Assembly: GCA_964030785.1 (NCBI GenBank)
Contig: OZ034978.1
Coordinates: forward strand, 16,323,453 to 16,387,452
Reading direction: 5' to 3'
Source of the DNA: Siderastrea siderea
Lineage: Eukaryota; Cnidaria; Anthozoa; Scleractinia; Rhizangiidae
DNA length: 64,000 bases
Shown here piece by piece: positions 11,831-23,600 of this stretch. The position numbers and the translations under genes are program-made. The notes below the pieces were generated by a model. It searched no databases and was not told where the DNA came from. It was given only the letters and a program-made list of their open reading frames with translations. Numbering within the stretch: the stretch's first letter is position 1; every line of letters begins with the position of its first letter.

Positions 11831-14280
11831 TTGATTGAGCGACTAAAAATACTGTTTAGAATTGAAAGTGAACTTTTAGAAGAGTACACGAGGTCAAATA
11901 GATTGTGATCAAGACTAGAATCTTTATCACAATGTGTGGCGAAGTCACGTGATCTGTGACTTGATGAGTCTGTCCCAAATGTCAGGCTGAGTTTTTAAAT
12001 CCCCCTCCCTTTTTTGACTCCCCGGTAAAACCGTTGTTGTCCCTGTCCCAAGCGTGTGGGAAATCAACAAAATGGATAGTTTTTCCATGTTAATGTGAGG
12101 GACACCTCCGAATGAATAAAGCTCGCTCCTGTTTGCTCTTGGATGCAAAAAGGGGTTGTTACTTCTCACTGATTTATAGGTGTCGCCACATTCTATCGTT
12201 ACTCCCCTCCGAGTTTGCTATAATTACCTCTGAGAACTAGCAAGGGCTTGTGAGTTGAATAATAGTTTTATTGGATTTTCAGCTTTGTTATTCTTTTCTT
12301 TTTTTTGTGGCCGTATTTCATGCGTTTGTCTTGAGACCGTGAAAGCTTTGAACGCAGCGTCCCTTGACATGGTGCTCAATTTCCTTGTATAAAGGCAGAA
12401 AGTAGAATTCGGTGTGCGGTGAACCAATGAGAACACTACAAATTCATTAATCAAGAGGGAGAATTTAATCAATGCTTTCAATTTTAGTGGTCCTCATTTG
12501 TCAGCTTCTTTGAAATAGCTTAGAGTGCCCAAAAGTTGTTTAGCTATTATATGGGTTTGTGTGAGGACAAGAGGAAGGTTTGAAATTTACATCTTTTAAA
12601 CTGCACTGGCACCATGACATGTATGGCAAGAGCACTTCCGATAATGTGAAAAAGAAAAACCCAAACTTAGGTTTAAGTAGGCCAAATTAAGTTATCAGAA
12701 CAAGTGATCGTTATCTTGATCTCCGAGCATTAAACTGTTTATGGATAAATATTGTTAGTTAGTGAACAGGATGTCAGTTCATCATTTTCCAGTATTAAAA
12801 GATAAACTGGCTACATGTCAAGACAATCTTAGCACAGTTATTACCAGTTGTGGCCGAAAGTTGTCAAGTGTTGTCCTTGCTCTTGAACTAAATGGCTTTC
12901 GCTTTTTACTCATAAGGCTACCGCTATATGAATCTGTCATAGTTTGGATAACTGCTAATAAGTCATTTTTTGTCGGAGTTAATTGGATCATCGTCAATCA
13001 ATCGCTTCTGATGGCTATTGACGAACCTCATCAATCAGTCAAACCAAAACCGCAAAATCATGTCAACAACATTTCTTCCCCCTCATGTTGTACAACATTT
13101 CCAATATAACGAAACAGAAGACGATAGTAGATGAAAATCTTCTTATAATCCCTCAGAAAACAATAATTACACTTTTATAGATAGATGGCGGTCACCCGAT
13201 GGGTTGCGCACAATTAATAGATTCGGTTTTTTATTTTTATCTCGCAGAAAAAAATAGCTCTTTGTTTTTACGCTTGTATTTTGCAACGCCTTTTAAGATA
13301 AAGCATTTTTACCAATAAAGGACTCACTTATTAAATCGGCACGAAACCATGAAAACAAAGTGCTTGCCGCCATTGTTCTGCTGCCACTAATTGACCTTTA
13401 ATTGATCAAGATTTGCTCCTTTTGATTTGGGCTTATGTTGATCGCTGACTTAACTATTATTTCTATAAAAATCACAGAAAATGGAGGATTGGAGTGGTAC
13501 GGCGCAAGGACTTATGGGTGTTTGAATTATGTTAATTATGTTAATTATTCAAGTGTGGTTTTAATGAACTGTATTTCAGAGCGAAAAAAAATTGGTTACA
13601 CACTGTTATATGAGGCGACTGTGCTGAAGTATAATTTTGATTATATAGATCGATACTCACGGGGTATCCTTGAAACACACCTACGCCAAATATGACGTTC
13701 TTGTTTTAAAATTCTCTATCCCAGTTTCATGATTCAATCCCTCTATCTTATCGCATATCTTTCCTCAAATGCAGAGCTCCAGGTAAAAGTCTTGACTTAA
13801 TTCAGTAGCATAATTTGGCGGGAATAGCTTTTTTGTGCTCAAACATGTACACTAATGCTTCGCCGTCTATAAAGCACACGGATAAGTTTTCAATTGTTTT
13901 CAACGTATACTGACTGTGCTGTATTTCTTTAAAATCTCGTTCCTACCTTGTTGTTACTTTTTGTATGATCTATTCAGCTTTTGCTTGATAGTGACTCAAA
14001 TTCCACGCTTTAAAGAAAGACGATAATTAAATAAATTCCGAGTAAGCCGTATCTTAAATGCATTTGATTGAAGTTTTTCGGCTTGTTATTATTATATAAT
14101 CGTAAAGGTTATTGTAGACTTTTGTATCTGTGAGACTTTATCTTCAGAATGCTTGTGATTGAATGATGCTAGCAAAAATTGTATCACTGTCAATACTCGC
14201 TTGTGCGGGGGTGTTAAAGATTCTTTGAAGCAAAATCAATCTACTTCATGGGGTTTTGTCCTTTAATTTGTGTTAAGCTA

Positions 14281-14603
14281 ATATACGGATTTAGCCAAGC
14301 CTAGCTAAAAGCGGAGCTCCGGCAAATATATTTTTTTTCCGCTGGCACTTACTAATTTCTGAAAATACTTTCATTAAGGTCGTTAAAAATGGCTTATATG
14401 GTCGTGAAAGGCTTAAAAAAATCGAATCCGGACCAACTGCTACGCCACACGATCTTGAATACGATATTTGTAATAGTTTTTAGTACTGATCTCTTATCAC
14501 GTGACAAATTTGTCCATCATGGCTCGATCGAGATCTGAACACGGGTGTTTTCCCTGGGAAATAGTGTTCAGACCGCCGCAAAAACCATGGAGCTCCGCTA
14601 GGA
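14281..14603. mobile_element. MITE-like insertion in left arm only
   Basis: About 320 bp present in the left arm and absent at the paired site in the right arm (15165-15185: TTAAGCTGGGAATCCACTAT read on the minus strand). The inner ends are inverted: CCTAGCTAAAAGCGGAGCTCC near the left end, GGAGCTCCGCTAGG at the right. No coding sequence. Confidence 0.65.
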
Positions 14604-16871
14604 ATGCACTATTTGAACATTAATTCTTAATCTGTAGACTACGTCATTTTTGGTTTACGTAGTCGTTCACAGTTAAATCACTCGCATTGTCAACCCAAAG
14701 AACATGTGGAAATTTTGTTGAAGGGCGTCAAGCTTTAGAGTCTTTATATAACACGTGATCAAGTAGTTTTTTAATGTGCCAATAAATCATAAAAATTCAT
14801 GGCCATTGCTTTTAAAGAATTACTAAATTAATGTGACGTAGTTAACCAATAAAAATATTCCGTAACATTCTACAAACTATTGAAAATACCAAGCGCACTA
14901 TGGTCTGAGCTGATAAAATTAACACTGGCATGCGCCATCGAATATTTTATCAATTTTGGTAAACCACGCGGCATTCCTTAAAAGCAATGGGCCGCGAATT
15001 TATACGATGGATCAGCGCAAGAGACTACTTGTCACCCTAAAAGAAAATTTCCATATGTTCTTTGCTTTGACAATCCATGTGATTTATTGTTGCCATGAAT
15101 CAAGAAAGACGTAGTTTATAAGCTGAGAAATAATTCAGTCACAGTTTGGGCCTCGCTTGTTCAAATAGTGGATTCCCAGCTTAACACAAATTAAGGGAAA
15201 AAACTCTACCGATTAGATTGATTGTGTTTGATAATTTTTATTCACAGTATAGTGATGTACGCACAGGGTAGCTCGATCACTCCCCCATCTGGCATTTTAT
15301 TTACACGTTTCAAGGGTATATATACATTCTTCTGCTCCGTTGCTCTTCGAGAAAGTAAATAAAGAACTTGTAAAAACTTGGAAGGTTGAGGGGTCAATGT
15401 TAACTGTCAAATTAATTGTGTGGTTTTAGTATAATGTGTTTTTCAAAGAATCTTAACACCCCCACGAAGCGACTTATTAGCAGTAAGAAATTTTTTGTTA
15501 GCATCTTTTAACCATAAGCATCCGAAGAGAGAGGCTTACAGATACGAAAGTCTACAACAATCTTTGTTACCATTAAATAAGAATATAAGAAGCCGAGGTA
15601 CTTCAATCAATTGCATCGAAAATGCAAAAGAAGTCACGCCCACTTAGTGCTCAGGCAGTCATAATGGACTAAATTGCTTCTTAAATACCGCCAATACCAT
15701 AGAGTGAATGAGTCGTGTCATAAAAGCACTTAATATACGCTCTTATTAAACCTCTTCAATGCACAAAAAAAAACCACGTGGTCAGACCTGTCACAGCGAT
15801 AAACCACAGAACTGATTTTTAAAGAGAAAGTACGAACCGCGGAGCGGCTTACTCGGAATTTATTTAATTATCCTATTTTCTTTAACGCGCCAAATTTGTG
15901 TCGATGTTGTGGTTCAGTTATATCCTTGGTTCTCAATTTTCACTTTCCTTTGTTCTTTTTTATGTTAGTATATTATAATGAATATGAAACAAAAGAAAAT
16001 AAAAATTGAACCAAAAATAAAATTAAACTTCAAAATCTACGCCAAATAACAAGATGAATAATTAACACACACACACAAATCGCAATTTAAAAAAGCAACC
16101 GATAGGGTAGGAACGAGGTAAGAAATAGAGCACAATACACATTGAAAACAAATCTTATACGTGTGATTTCTTTCGGATTATTCAACAGAGAGTCATGGCC
16201 GAGCACTAGTGTTTAAGCGCGAAAAGCGATTCCCGCCAAATTATGCTACCAGCTAGTTAACTTGAAATTCTTAATTTAAGCGCCCGAAAACGACTTTTGC
16301 CGGAGGCTCTGCACCTGAGAAAGAGAGTGCGAAACTACAGATAAAATAAACCATGAAAAGGGGATAAAGGTTTAACAAGCACGTCATATTTGGTGTCGAT
16401 TTGTTTCAAGGAAGCTCCAAAGAGAGGATAACAAACGCCACCAACATTGCGTGAGTTATCGATCTTTATAATTACAATTTTTTATAGAAATAATACTTAA
16501 GTCAGCGATCAACACAAACACTACTTAAAAGGATCAAATCTTGACCAATTAAAGGTCAATTAGTGGCAGCAGAACAATGGCGGCAAGTTAAGCACTTTGT
16601 TTTCGTGCTGATTTAATAAGCGAGTCCTTTATCGGTAAATATCCTAAAAGGCATTGCAAATACAAGTGTAAAATAAAAGGTTATTTCTGTTTTACAAACG
16701 TAATAATAAAAAATCGAATCTATTTATTGTGCGCAACCCATAGGGTGACCTCCATCTATTTGTAAAGGTGTAATTATTGTTTTCTGAGGGAATATAGGAA
16801 GACTCATCCACTATTCTCTTCTGTTTCGTCGACTCCTTCATATTAGAAATGTTGTACAGCATGAAGGGGGG

Positions 16872-16926
16872 TAGCCTGCGTTGGAGACGTCACCTTAGGA
16901 AATAGAAGACGTCTACACGCAGGCTA
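16872..16926. mobile_element. 55-bp hairpin insertion with 9-bp target duplication
   Basis: The sequence begins TAGCCTGCGT and ends ACGCAGGCTA, with an inner GACGTC/GACGTC stem, so it folds into one hairpin. It is flanked on both sides by the identical 9-mer GAAGGGGGG (16863-16871 and 16927-16935). The paired site in the left arm (around 13075) has neither the hairpin nor the duplication. A 9-bp duplication fits MULE-type transposition; the insertion is the shortest of its kind in the window. Confidence 0.8.
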
Positions 16927-17664
16927 GAAGGGGGGAGGAATGTTGTTGTTATAATTTGCGGTTTTGGTTTGACGGCTCGTCAGCAAAAGTGATTTATCGG
17001 CGGTGATCCAATTAATCCTGACAAAAAAATTACTTATTAGGAGTGATCCAACTTTCGATAGATTCATATGACGGCAGTTATACGAGTGGAACGTTGCAGC
17101 CATTTAGTGAAAGACCAAGGAGGACATTTTACAGCTTTTCTGTCAACATCTTCACCTAAGGTACGTCACATCTGTTAATAACTGCGTTAACACTTTTTGA
17201 CGCATTTTCTTGGCATGTAGTCAGTTTAGCGTACATAGCTAACATAACATATTTACTAACTGACTGCATTTATCTTTAATCATTTTGATTATCAGAGCTC
17301 AAGATCACAATCCCTTTTTCATATATAACTATGTGAGTCACTTACTAAGGGTGGCATCTTTCTTTATCGAAAGTGAAATTTATGCTCTTGACTGAGACTT
17401 GTACAAAAAATACTTGTAGTTGTCATGAGTTGTCTCATTCATGTTAATTTAAACGGGCGGGAAAAGGTTGCCGCCAAAATTAACAATTACAGTGCAATTC
17501 CAAAATAGTGAAAACAATTATGGAAAATGTACTTTCATTCCCCATTGATTTCATTGCTTTTCTTTAAATGCTCTTTGCAGTTAGACTTGGATTACGTTTT
17601 AGGAATCATGGCAGTTTTCCTACCCATTTTTTATTATTTTTATTTTTGGCAGACTGGGCTAACG

Positions 17665-20600
17665 ATGTGGAAGGTCATCTTTGTTGCAATCATTTTCTAC
17701 TTGTGTGAAGGCAAGCCTCATTCAGCCAGAAAACGTAAGTATGGAGAATACCAGCATCGTGTCGTAGGAAATACGGTAATGACAGTCTTTAAACTGAAAT
17801 CTTCGAACTTTCGTCTCCACTTCTTACAACGCGTATAACCAAACCGATTAGAGTGCCTCTAAACGGTTATTTGAAAGGAAGCAATTTCAAAGAAGCCTCC
17901 AAATAAAAGCCGCTAAAACAAAAAGAATTGTTAAATTCTCAATCTCGGTAAATGAATTTCTAGAACTCTCATTGATTCACCGCATGCAGGTGAGCAGCAA
18001 AGAACCCTACTTTTTGCCTTACAAGGAACTTGGATACCGTGTCAAGTGCCGCGGCGTCCCTCCTCCCCCCCCCACTCCCCCCCCCCCCCCCAAAAAGACT
18101 AAAAATCATCAACGGATGAAAAAGCTGATCAGAATTCAATAAAACTTTTATTCAACTCACTTGCACTTTTTGCATGGTCGATATGAAGTAATTATAGCTA
18201 GCTCAGCACTACGCACCACGTAGCTTATTCCTTACCTCATATCCAACGTGCGCTCGTAAAACAATTGAATTTTGTCAACACCAGGTTAGCATAAAATGCA
18301 GAAAATGTAGAAAATGTCAGAGCTATTTTCAGCACTTGCTGTCCTAATATATAAAAAAATGAACCTCGATGGTTCGATATCAGAGACGCAGTATTTATAG
18401 ACATGGGATCGCTTTCTTTGTGACGTAGACTTATTGGTGACGGCATGATTTTCAATAAGATAAAAAAACATTTTTATCTACTATTGAAGTGTAAAGAGCC
18501 TGAAGTCTTGTTAGTCACATTTATACGCACAATTACACAACAATTTTAAACGTTTTGTAAGTGGTGCCAGAGCAACAAAATCATCGATCCCGATTGGTTT
18601 ATAACTCGTCCACCAATATGCCCTCTTTCCTTATAGTAAGGCCTGCCTGCGGGAATTGAACGGTGCTTTCCGTGACAATTTTAGAAAATTATGTCATCCC
18701 ACTCTTAACAAGAGTTGACGGCTAAGCAAGCTATTTCGTACTTACACTAACCATCGAAGACAATTAGATAAACTCTATACAGTATATACCCTGTCAGGCT
18801 TCTCAGAAGAACGCCTGTAGCGTTGTCTATCTAAGATAAAGTGTGTTCGAGGGAATTGACGGAGAATATAGTCACATACATCGATGAAAAGGGAACATCC
18901 CCTGCCCGCATCCAAGAGCATACGGGAGCAACCTCTATTAATTCGAAAGTGTCTCCCACGTTGGCATCGAAAAACTGTCCACTTTTTTAATCTCGCACAC
19001 GCCTAACTCTTGGACAGCGTCAACAACGAGTTTACCAGGGGTAAAAAAAACACGGGACCCTCACAAACTTCCTGACATTTGGGAAAGAGTCATCAAGCCA
19101 TAGATCATGCGACTCCACCCCATTATGATAATGTAATAGGGGTTGCAATCTTGATCACAATGTCCTGACCTGGGGCAGCGTCTAATAACTCAATTTCAAT
19201 TCTAAGCAATATTTTTTTCGTGCTGTTTTTACCAGTGTGTCCCGTGGGAGGTGGTGACAAGGATGCCACGTGTGACTACTGGCAGGAGTTGGGCTACTGT
19301 GATCCAGCGAAAGGCTATTACGACGTTATGGAAGAAAAATGTCCTGTCGCTTGTGGATTGTGCAAAGGTTTAACAAAGAATGATATAGATCTAATGACGC
19401 GAAACTAATCTGCTTTGACTTGCATGACATCTTGCAAAACGTTAACCCTGAGACGCAAAAATCAAACTCATACCCTAAGCGCAGTTTAAGAGGTTGGGGA
19501 TGGTGGCGAGAACCCCTTCCACTATTTTTGCCGCGCTAAATTTTAAAGCTTTTACCTGCAATAGATAGCTTGTGATTTCTTCAATAAGATAAGGTTACTA
19601 GTATGGGTAAATCTGAAATGACGCTATTGGGGTAAATGACGTCATCCAAGATGACAGCCTACTGATTAATTTGCTCCTGTTTTACAAAGTGAAAGATATT
19701 TAAATTTTTTACGATATTTTCCTGTACTACTGTTTGTGGCGAAGTATGGGTTTTCTTCCTGTTTTAAGATTGAGCACTCGCGATGTAATCCACGATGTCT
19801 GTCTTACTTTCTTTTCAGCCCGTCCTACTCCTGCCCCCAAACCTCGCATTGTCAAAGGTGTGTATGAATGAACAGTAGTTGCAAAGTCCTTAAATTAAAG
19901 TATTGTTTTCTAACACATTTTCGGATCGAACGTGTTATTTAAAAAAAAAACTCGACAATAATAATAAGTCATATTAGTTATATTATGACCTACAAACTCA
20001 GAAAAATGAAATTTTTATTTTTTGAATGAATTCTTAAGAAGCTGTAGTTTGGTTTGGTGTATTAAAACAAATATGTTGCACAGCAGAATATGAGAATATG
20101 CCTGAGCTTGACATTCATAATATTATTGACCACAATTATGTATCGTGGCATTGTATATATACCGTTAGATAGTGAGTTTCATGTGATGATACCCAAAGGT
20201 AGGCATTAAAGGGTAAAACAATGGTGTTAATGTTTTCCTGCATACTATTTTACAGTGAACATCCAAGAATGCCTTCAAGCCCATAATTCTAAGCGTGACA
20301 TGCACGGCGCCAAACCGCTAACCTGGGATGCGTCACTGGCTGCAAAGGCTAAGGACTGGGCTCTCCACCTTGCAAAGAAGGATATTTTCCAACACGCTCC
20401 TTTCAGTGGAGCTGGAGAAAACATTAAGAGCTTTAAGAAATATGGTGAACTAGGATCGTGCGCGGAGGCAGTTGAGGAATGGTAACTACAGTTTATTTTA
20501 TAGATATTGAAAAACACCTTTAAGCGGGTAAGACTAATCTGCAGAACTGCAGACTGTGGAAGTGCGGAGCCTGCAGAACCTGCAGAACCTGCGGAACTTG

Positions 20601-23600
20601 CGGAACCTAGAGAAATGACTGTTTTTATTACAACTATTCAACTCAACTACTATTAATTTGAATAATCACTAGTACCAATTACGATAACGGTGAAAATTAC
20701 AAGTTACAATCCAATACGTCTAGTATAATGCACTTGTGATCGGCTTCCAAGGGGGTGGGGGGGGGGGTGTGGTGGGACCTCAGGCTGACATGAGGACTTC
20801 ACTAATTGTCCATTTCAAATTTATTGTATTTCCCCACCGGTGCGGGATTTTTTTCTAGCAAAGTCCCCAGTATTTTAGGCGGGAAGCCACACAACCAACA
20901 TGACTTGAAGATGGAATTCATTTTCGTTCTTGAAGAGTTATCCAACACTCGAGACAACAAACATCCCAATGAAAAATTCAACGTTTATTTTTTTTTTGTC
21001 CCGAATAGTTCATAAGCTTTTCTAAACCTCTTCCACCACAAATGTATAATTATGCGAGGCAAACGATAACAAAGAACATACTATGATCGTGGCTCATTTG
21101 CTGCATGCCTCTAAACATAACGCACTTTACTTAACGCGCGAAAGACCAGACCTAGGCTTAGGTGCCTCATTTAAGTTCTTTGAATTGTTCTTTTTTCTTT
21201 GCTGAATTCTCAGCCAGATGTTCTACTAGCTATTCTTTTCATAGAAATATTTGACGGATGGTGTATTCCATGCACAGAAAAAAATGACCTTATTTTAAAA
21301 CACACACCTCGTTCTCCCCCGTAGTCGTTCATTACCAATCGAGGGAAAACCTGACACAACTTGCTCCTAATCTTCTCTCGCATTGCCAGAAGTAAAGTCC
21401 CCACATTTTCCCCGAGAGTTGAGGCACCATAATCTAAGTCCCTACATTTATATTTCCCCCACCACAGTCATTCAAATTTGATGCAAAGTTTCCGCAAAGT
21501 CCCCAATTCCCCCACAGCACAAGAGCGTTGTCAACATTAAATGTATTGCTTATCGCGTGACTAAGCGCATGTGAAAGATTGACCTAGTAATACATGTCTG
21601 CAACAATTGCTAACAATTGATCAACGGCGAGAGATCGATGCCTACTTTATGCAGACGGTTTCACTCCGCCGATGATCAACGGCGAGATATTGAGTCCTTC
21701 ATTATACAGACGGTTTCACTTCGCCGATGATCAACGGCGAGATATCAATGTCTACTTTATGTAGACGGTTTCACTTCGCCGATGATCAACCCCGGGTGGG
21801 GGGGGTTTACTTGGGTCAATTTTTGCTGGGTATGTGCCGCTGGCCTCCCCAGACCCCTACCCCATTATAGTCTATTCTGTAGCCAATTATAGACCCCATG
21901 TTAGTCACTTTTGGGCAAATATACCCCAAATCCCTACTTGCCGGAATTTACTTACCCCTGAAATCCCGCAAATGTGCGACCCCATTCTAGTAACTCTATT
22001 AGCTCCTAATGAAAATGCAACCCCATTATAGTCAATCCAGTCGTGAAAATGCGACCCAATCCAGCGGCACATCCCCATTAGCCTATTACTAGGAAGTACA
22101 CCTCCCGGGTGATCAACGGCGAGATATTGAGTCCCTCATTATACAGACGGTTTCACTTCGCCGATGATCAATGGCGAGATATCGAGTCCTTCATTATACA
22201 GACGGTATCACTTCGCCGATGATCAACGGCGAGATATTGCGTCCTTCTTTACGCAGACGGTTTCACTTCGCCGATGATCAACGGCGAGATTTCCGATCTG
22301 TATTACATTAAGAATATTTAATCAAACTGATTGCGACATTCACATGAAAAAAGCCGTTCTATATATTGAAACAATCACATAATATGTGAATGCCTGTACT
22401 CCCAATCAGCGGATATCAATATTCGGGGGATTAGCCTGTTCCAGGCGTTCAGATAGTGGAGCGCGAGCGAAAAATATATATAATCGAGTCCCAACCAGAG
22501 AGAGAATTTTCAAATATCAATGTAAATTTCATCGTTACAACTGATTGTTACATATTTTTATCATGTTTACCTTATATTTCCAAAGGCAGTTGTAATAGGA
22601 ACAGTCATTTCTCTAGGTTTGGCAGGTTCCTCAAGTTCCGCAGGTTCCCGCGCGGTCTGCAGTTCCGCAGTTCCTCCGATTAGTCTTACACCCTTTAAGC
22701 TTTGTTTCGGGCTTGAAAATTCGTTAAAACTGGATGGCTTCGGGTAGGACGAATCTGACGAACTGCAGACCGCGGAACTTGCGGAACCTGCGGAACCTAG
22801 AGAAATGACTGTTTTTATTACAACTCAGATTCAAATCAACTACTACTAATTTGAATAATCACTAGTAGCAATTACATTAACGGTGAAAATTACAAGTTAC
22901 GATCCAATAAATCTAGTCTAATGCACTTGTGATCGGCTTCCAAGGGGGTGGGGTGGACCTCAAGGCTGACATGAGAACTTTACTATAATTATCCATTTCA
23001 AAGTTATTGTATTTCCCCACCAGTGGGAGATTTTCTTCCGGCAAAGTCCCCAGTATTTTAGGAGGAAGCCACACAACCAACATGACTTGAAGATGGAATT
23101 CATTTTCGTTCTTGAAGAGTTATCCAACACTCGAGACAATAAACATCCTGATGAAAAATTCAACGTTTATTTTATATATATATTTTTTTTTTGTCCGGAA
23201 TAGTCCACAAGCTTTTCCAAACCTCTCCCACGACAACTGTATAATTATGTATACGCAAACGTTAATAAAAAACATACTGTGATCGTGGTTCATTTGCTGC
23301 ATGCCTCTAAATATAACGCACTTTAATTAACGCACGAAAGGCCATACCTATGCTAAGGCGCCTCATTTAAGGTCTTTGAACGGTTTTTTTCTTTGCTGAA
23401 TTCTCCACCAGCTGTTCTACTGTTCTGTTCACAGAAATATTTCACAGATGGTCTATTCCATGCACGCAAAAAAAATGACCGATGGATTTTAACACACACC
23501 TTCCCGTTCTCCCCCGCAATCTTTTCATCAATCGCGCGAAAACATGACACAACTTGCTCCCAATCTCTTCTCACTTTGCCAGAAGTAAAGTCCCCACATT

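Larger units (their letters stand above)
9680..14822 (-). repeat. Left (inverted) arm of a large imperfect palindrome
   Basis: Read on the minus strand, this stretch follows 14970-25600 in order. Matches include 14780-14820 with 14970-15010, 14040-14160 with 15530-15640, 13190-13440 with 16480-16760, 12880-13110 with 16800-17060, 12350-12470 with 17935-18050, 11880-12166 with 18890-19160, 11580-11830 with the ShKT and CAP exons, 10460-10630 with 24650-24840, and 9700-10160 with 25150-25600. Divergence is substantial, so the duplication is not recent. Each arm has private insertions. Confidence 0.85.
20526..22691. mobile_element. MULE-like non-autonomous element A (2.17 kb)
   Basis: The ends are inverted: GGGTAAGACTAATC at the left and GATTAGTCTTACAC at the right. 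They continue as imperfect TIRs of about 90 bp made of GCGGAACCT-like subrepeats and ending near AGAGAAATGACTGTT. It is flanked by the 9-bp duplication CCTTTAAGC (20517-20525 and 22692-22700). Empty-site versions exist near 5400 and 11555. No transposase is seen. Inside are a 55-bp satellite array and a nested MITE. Confidence 0.82.

Noticed and set aside
12762..13695. Open frames of 115 and 86 codons
   Set aside because: They lie in the inverted arm; the paired sequence in the right arm (16450-17060) does not keep the frames open, so they are chance.
21619..22289. Possible CRISPR-like array
   Set aside because: The units are contiguous 55-bp satellite repeats with no unique spacers, in a eukaryotic intron.
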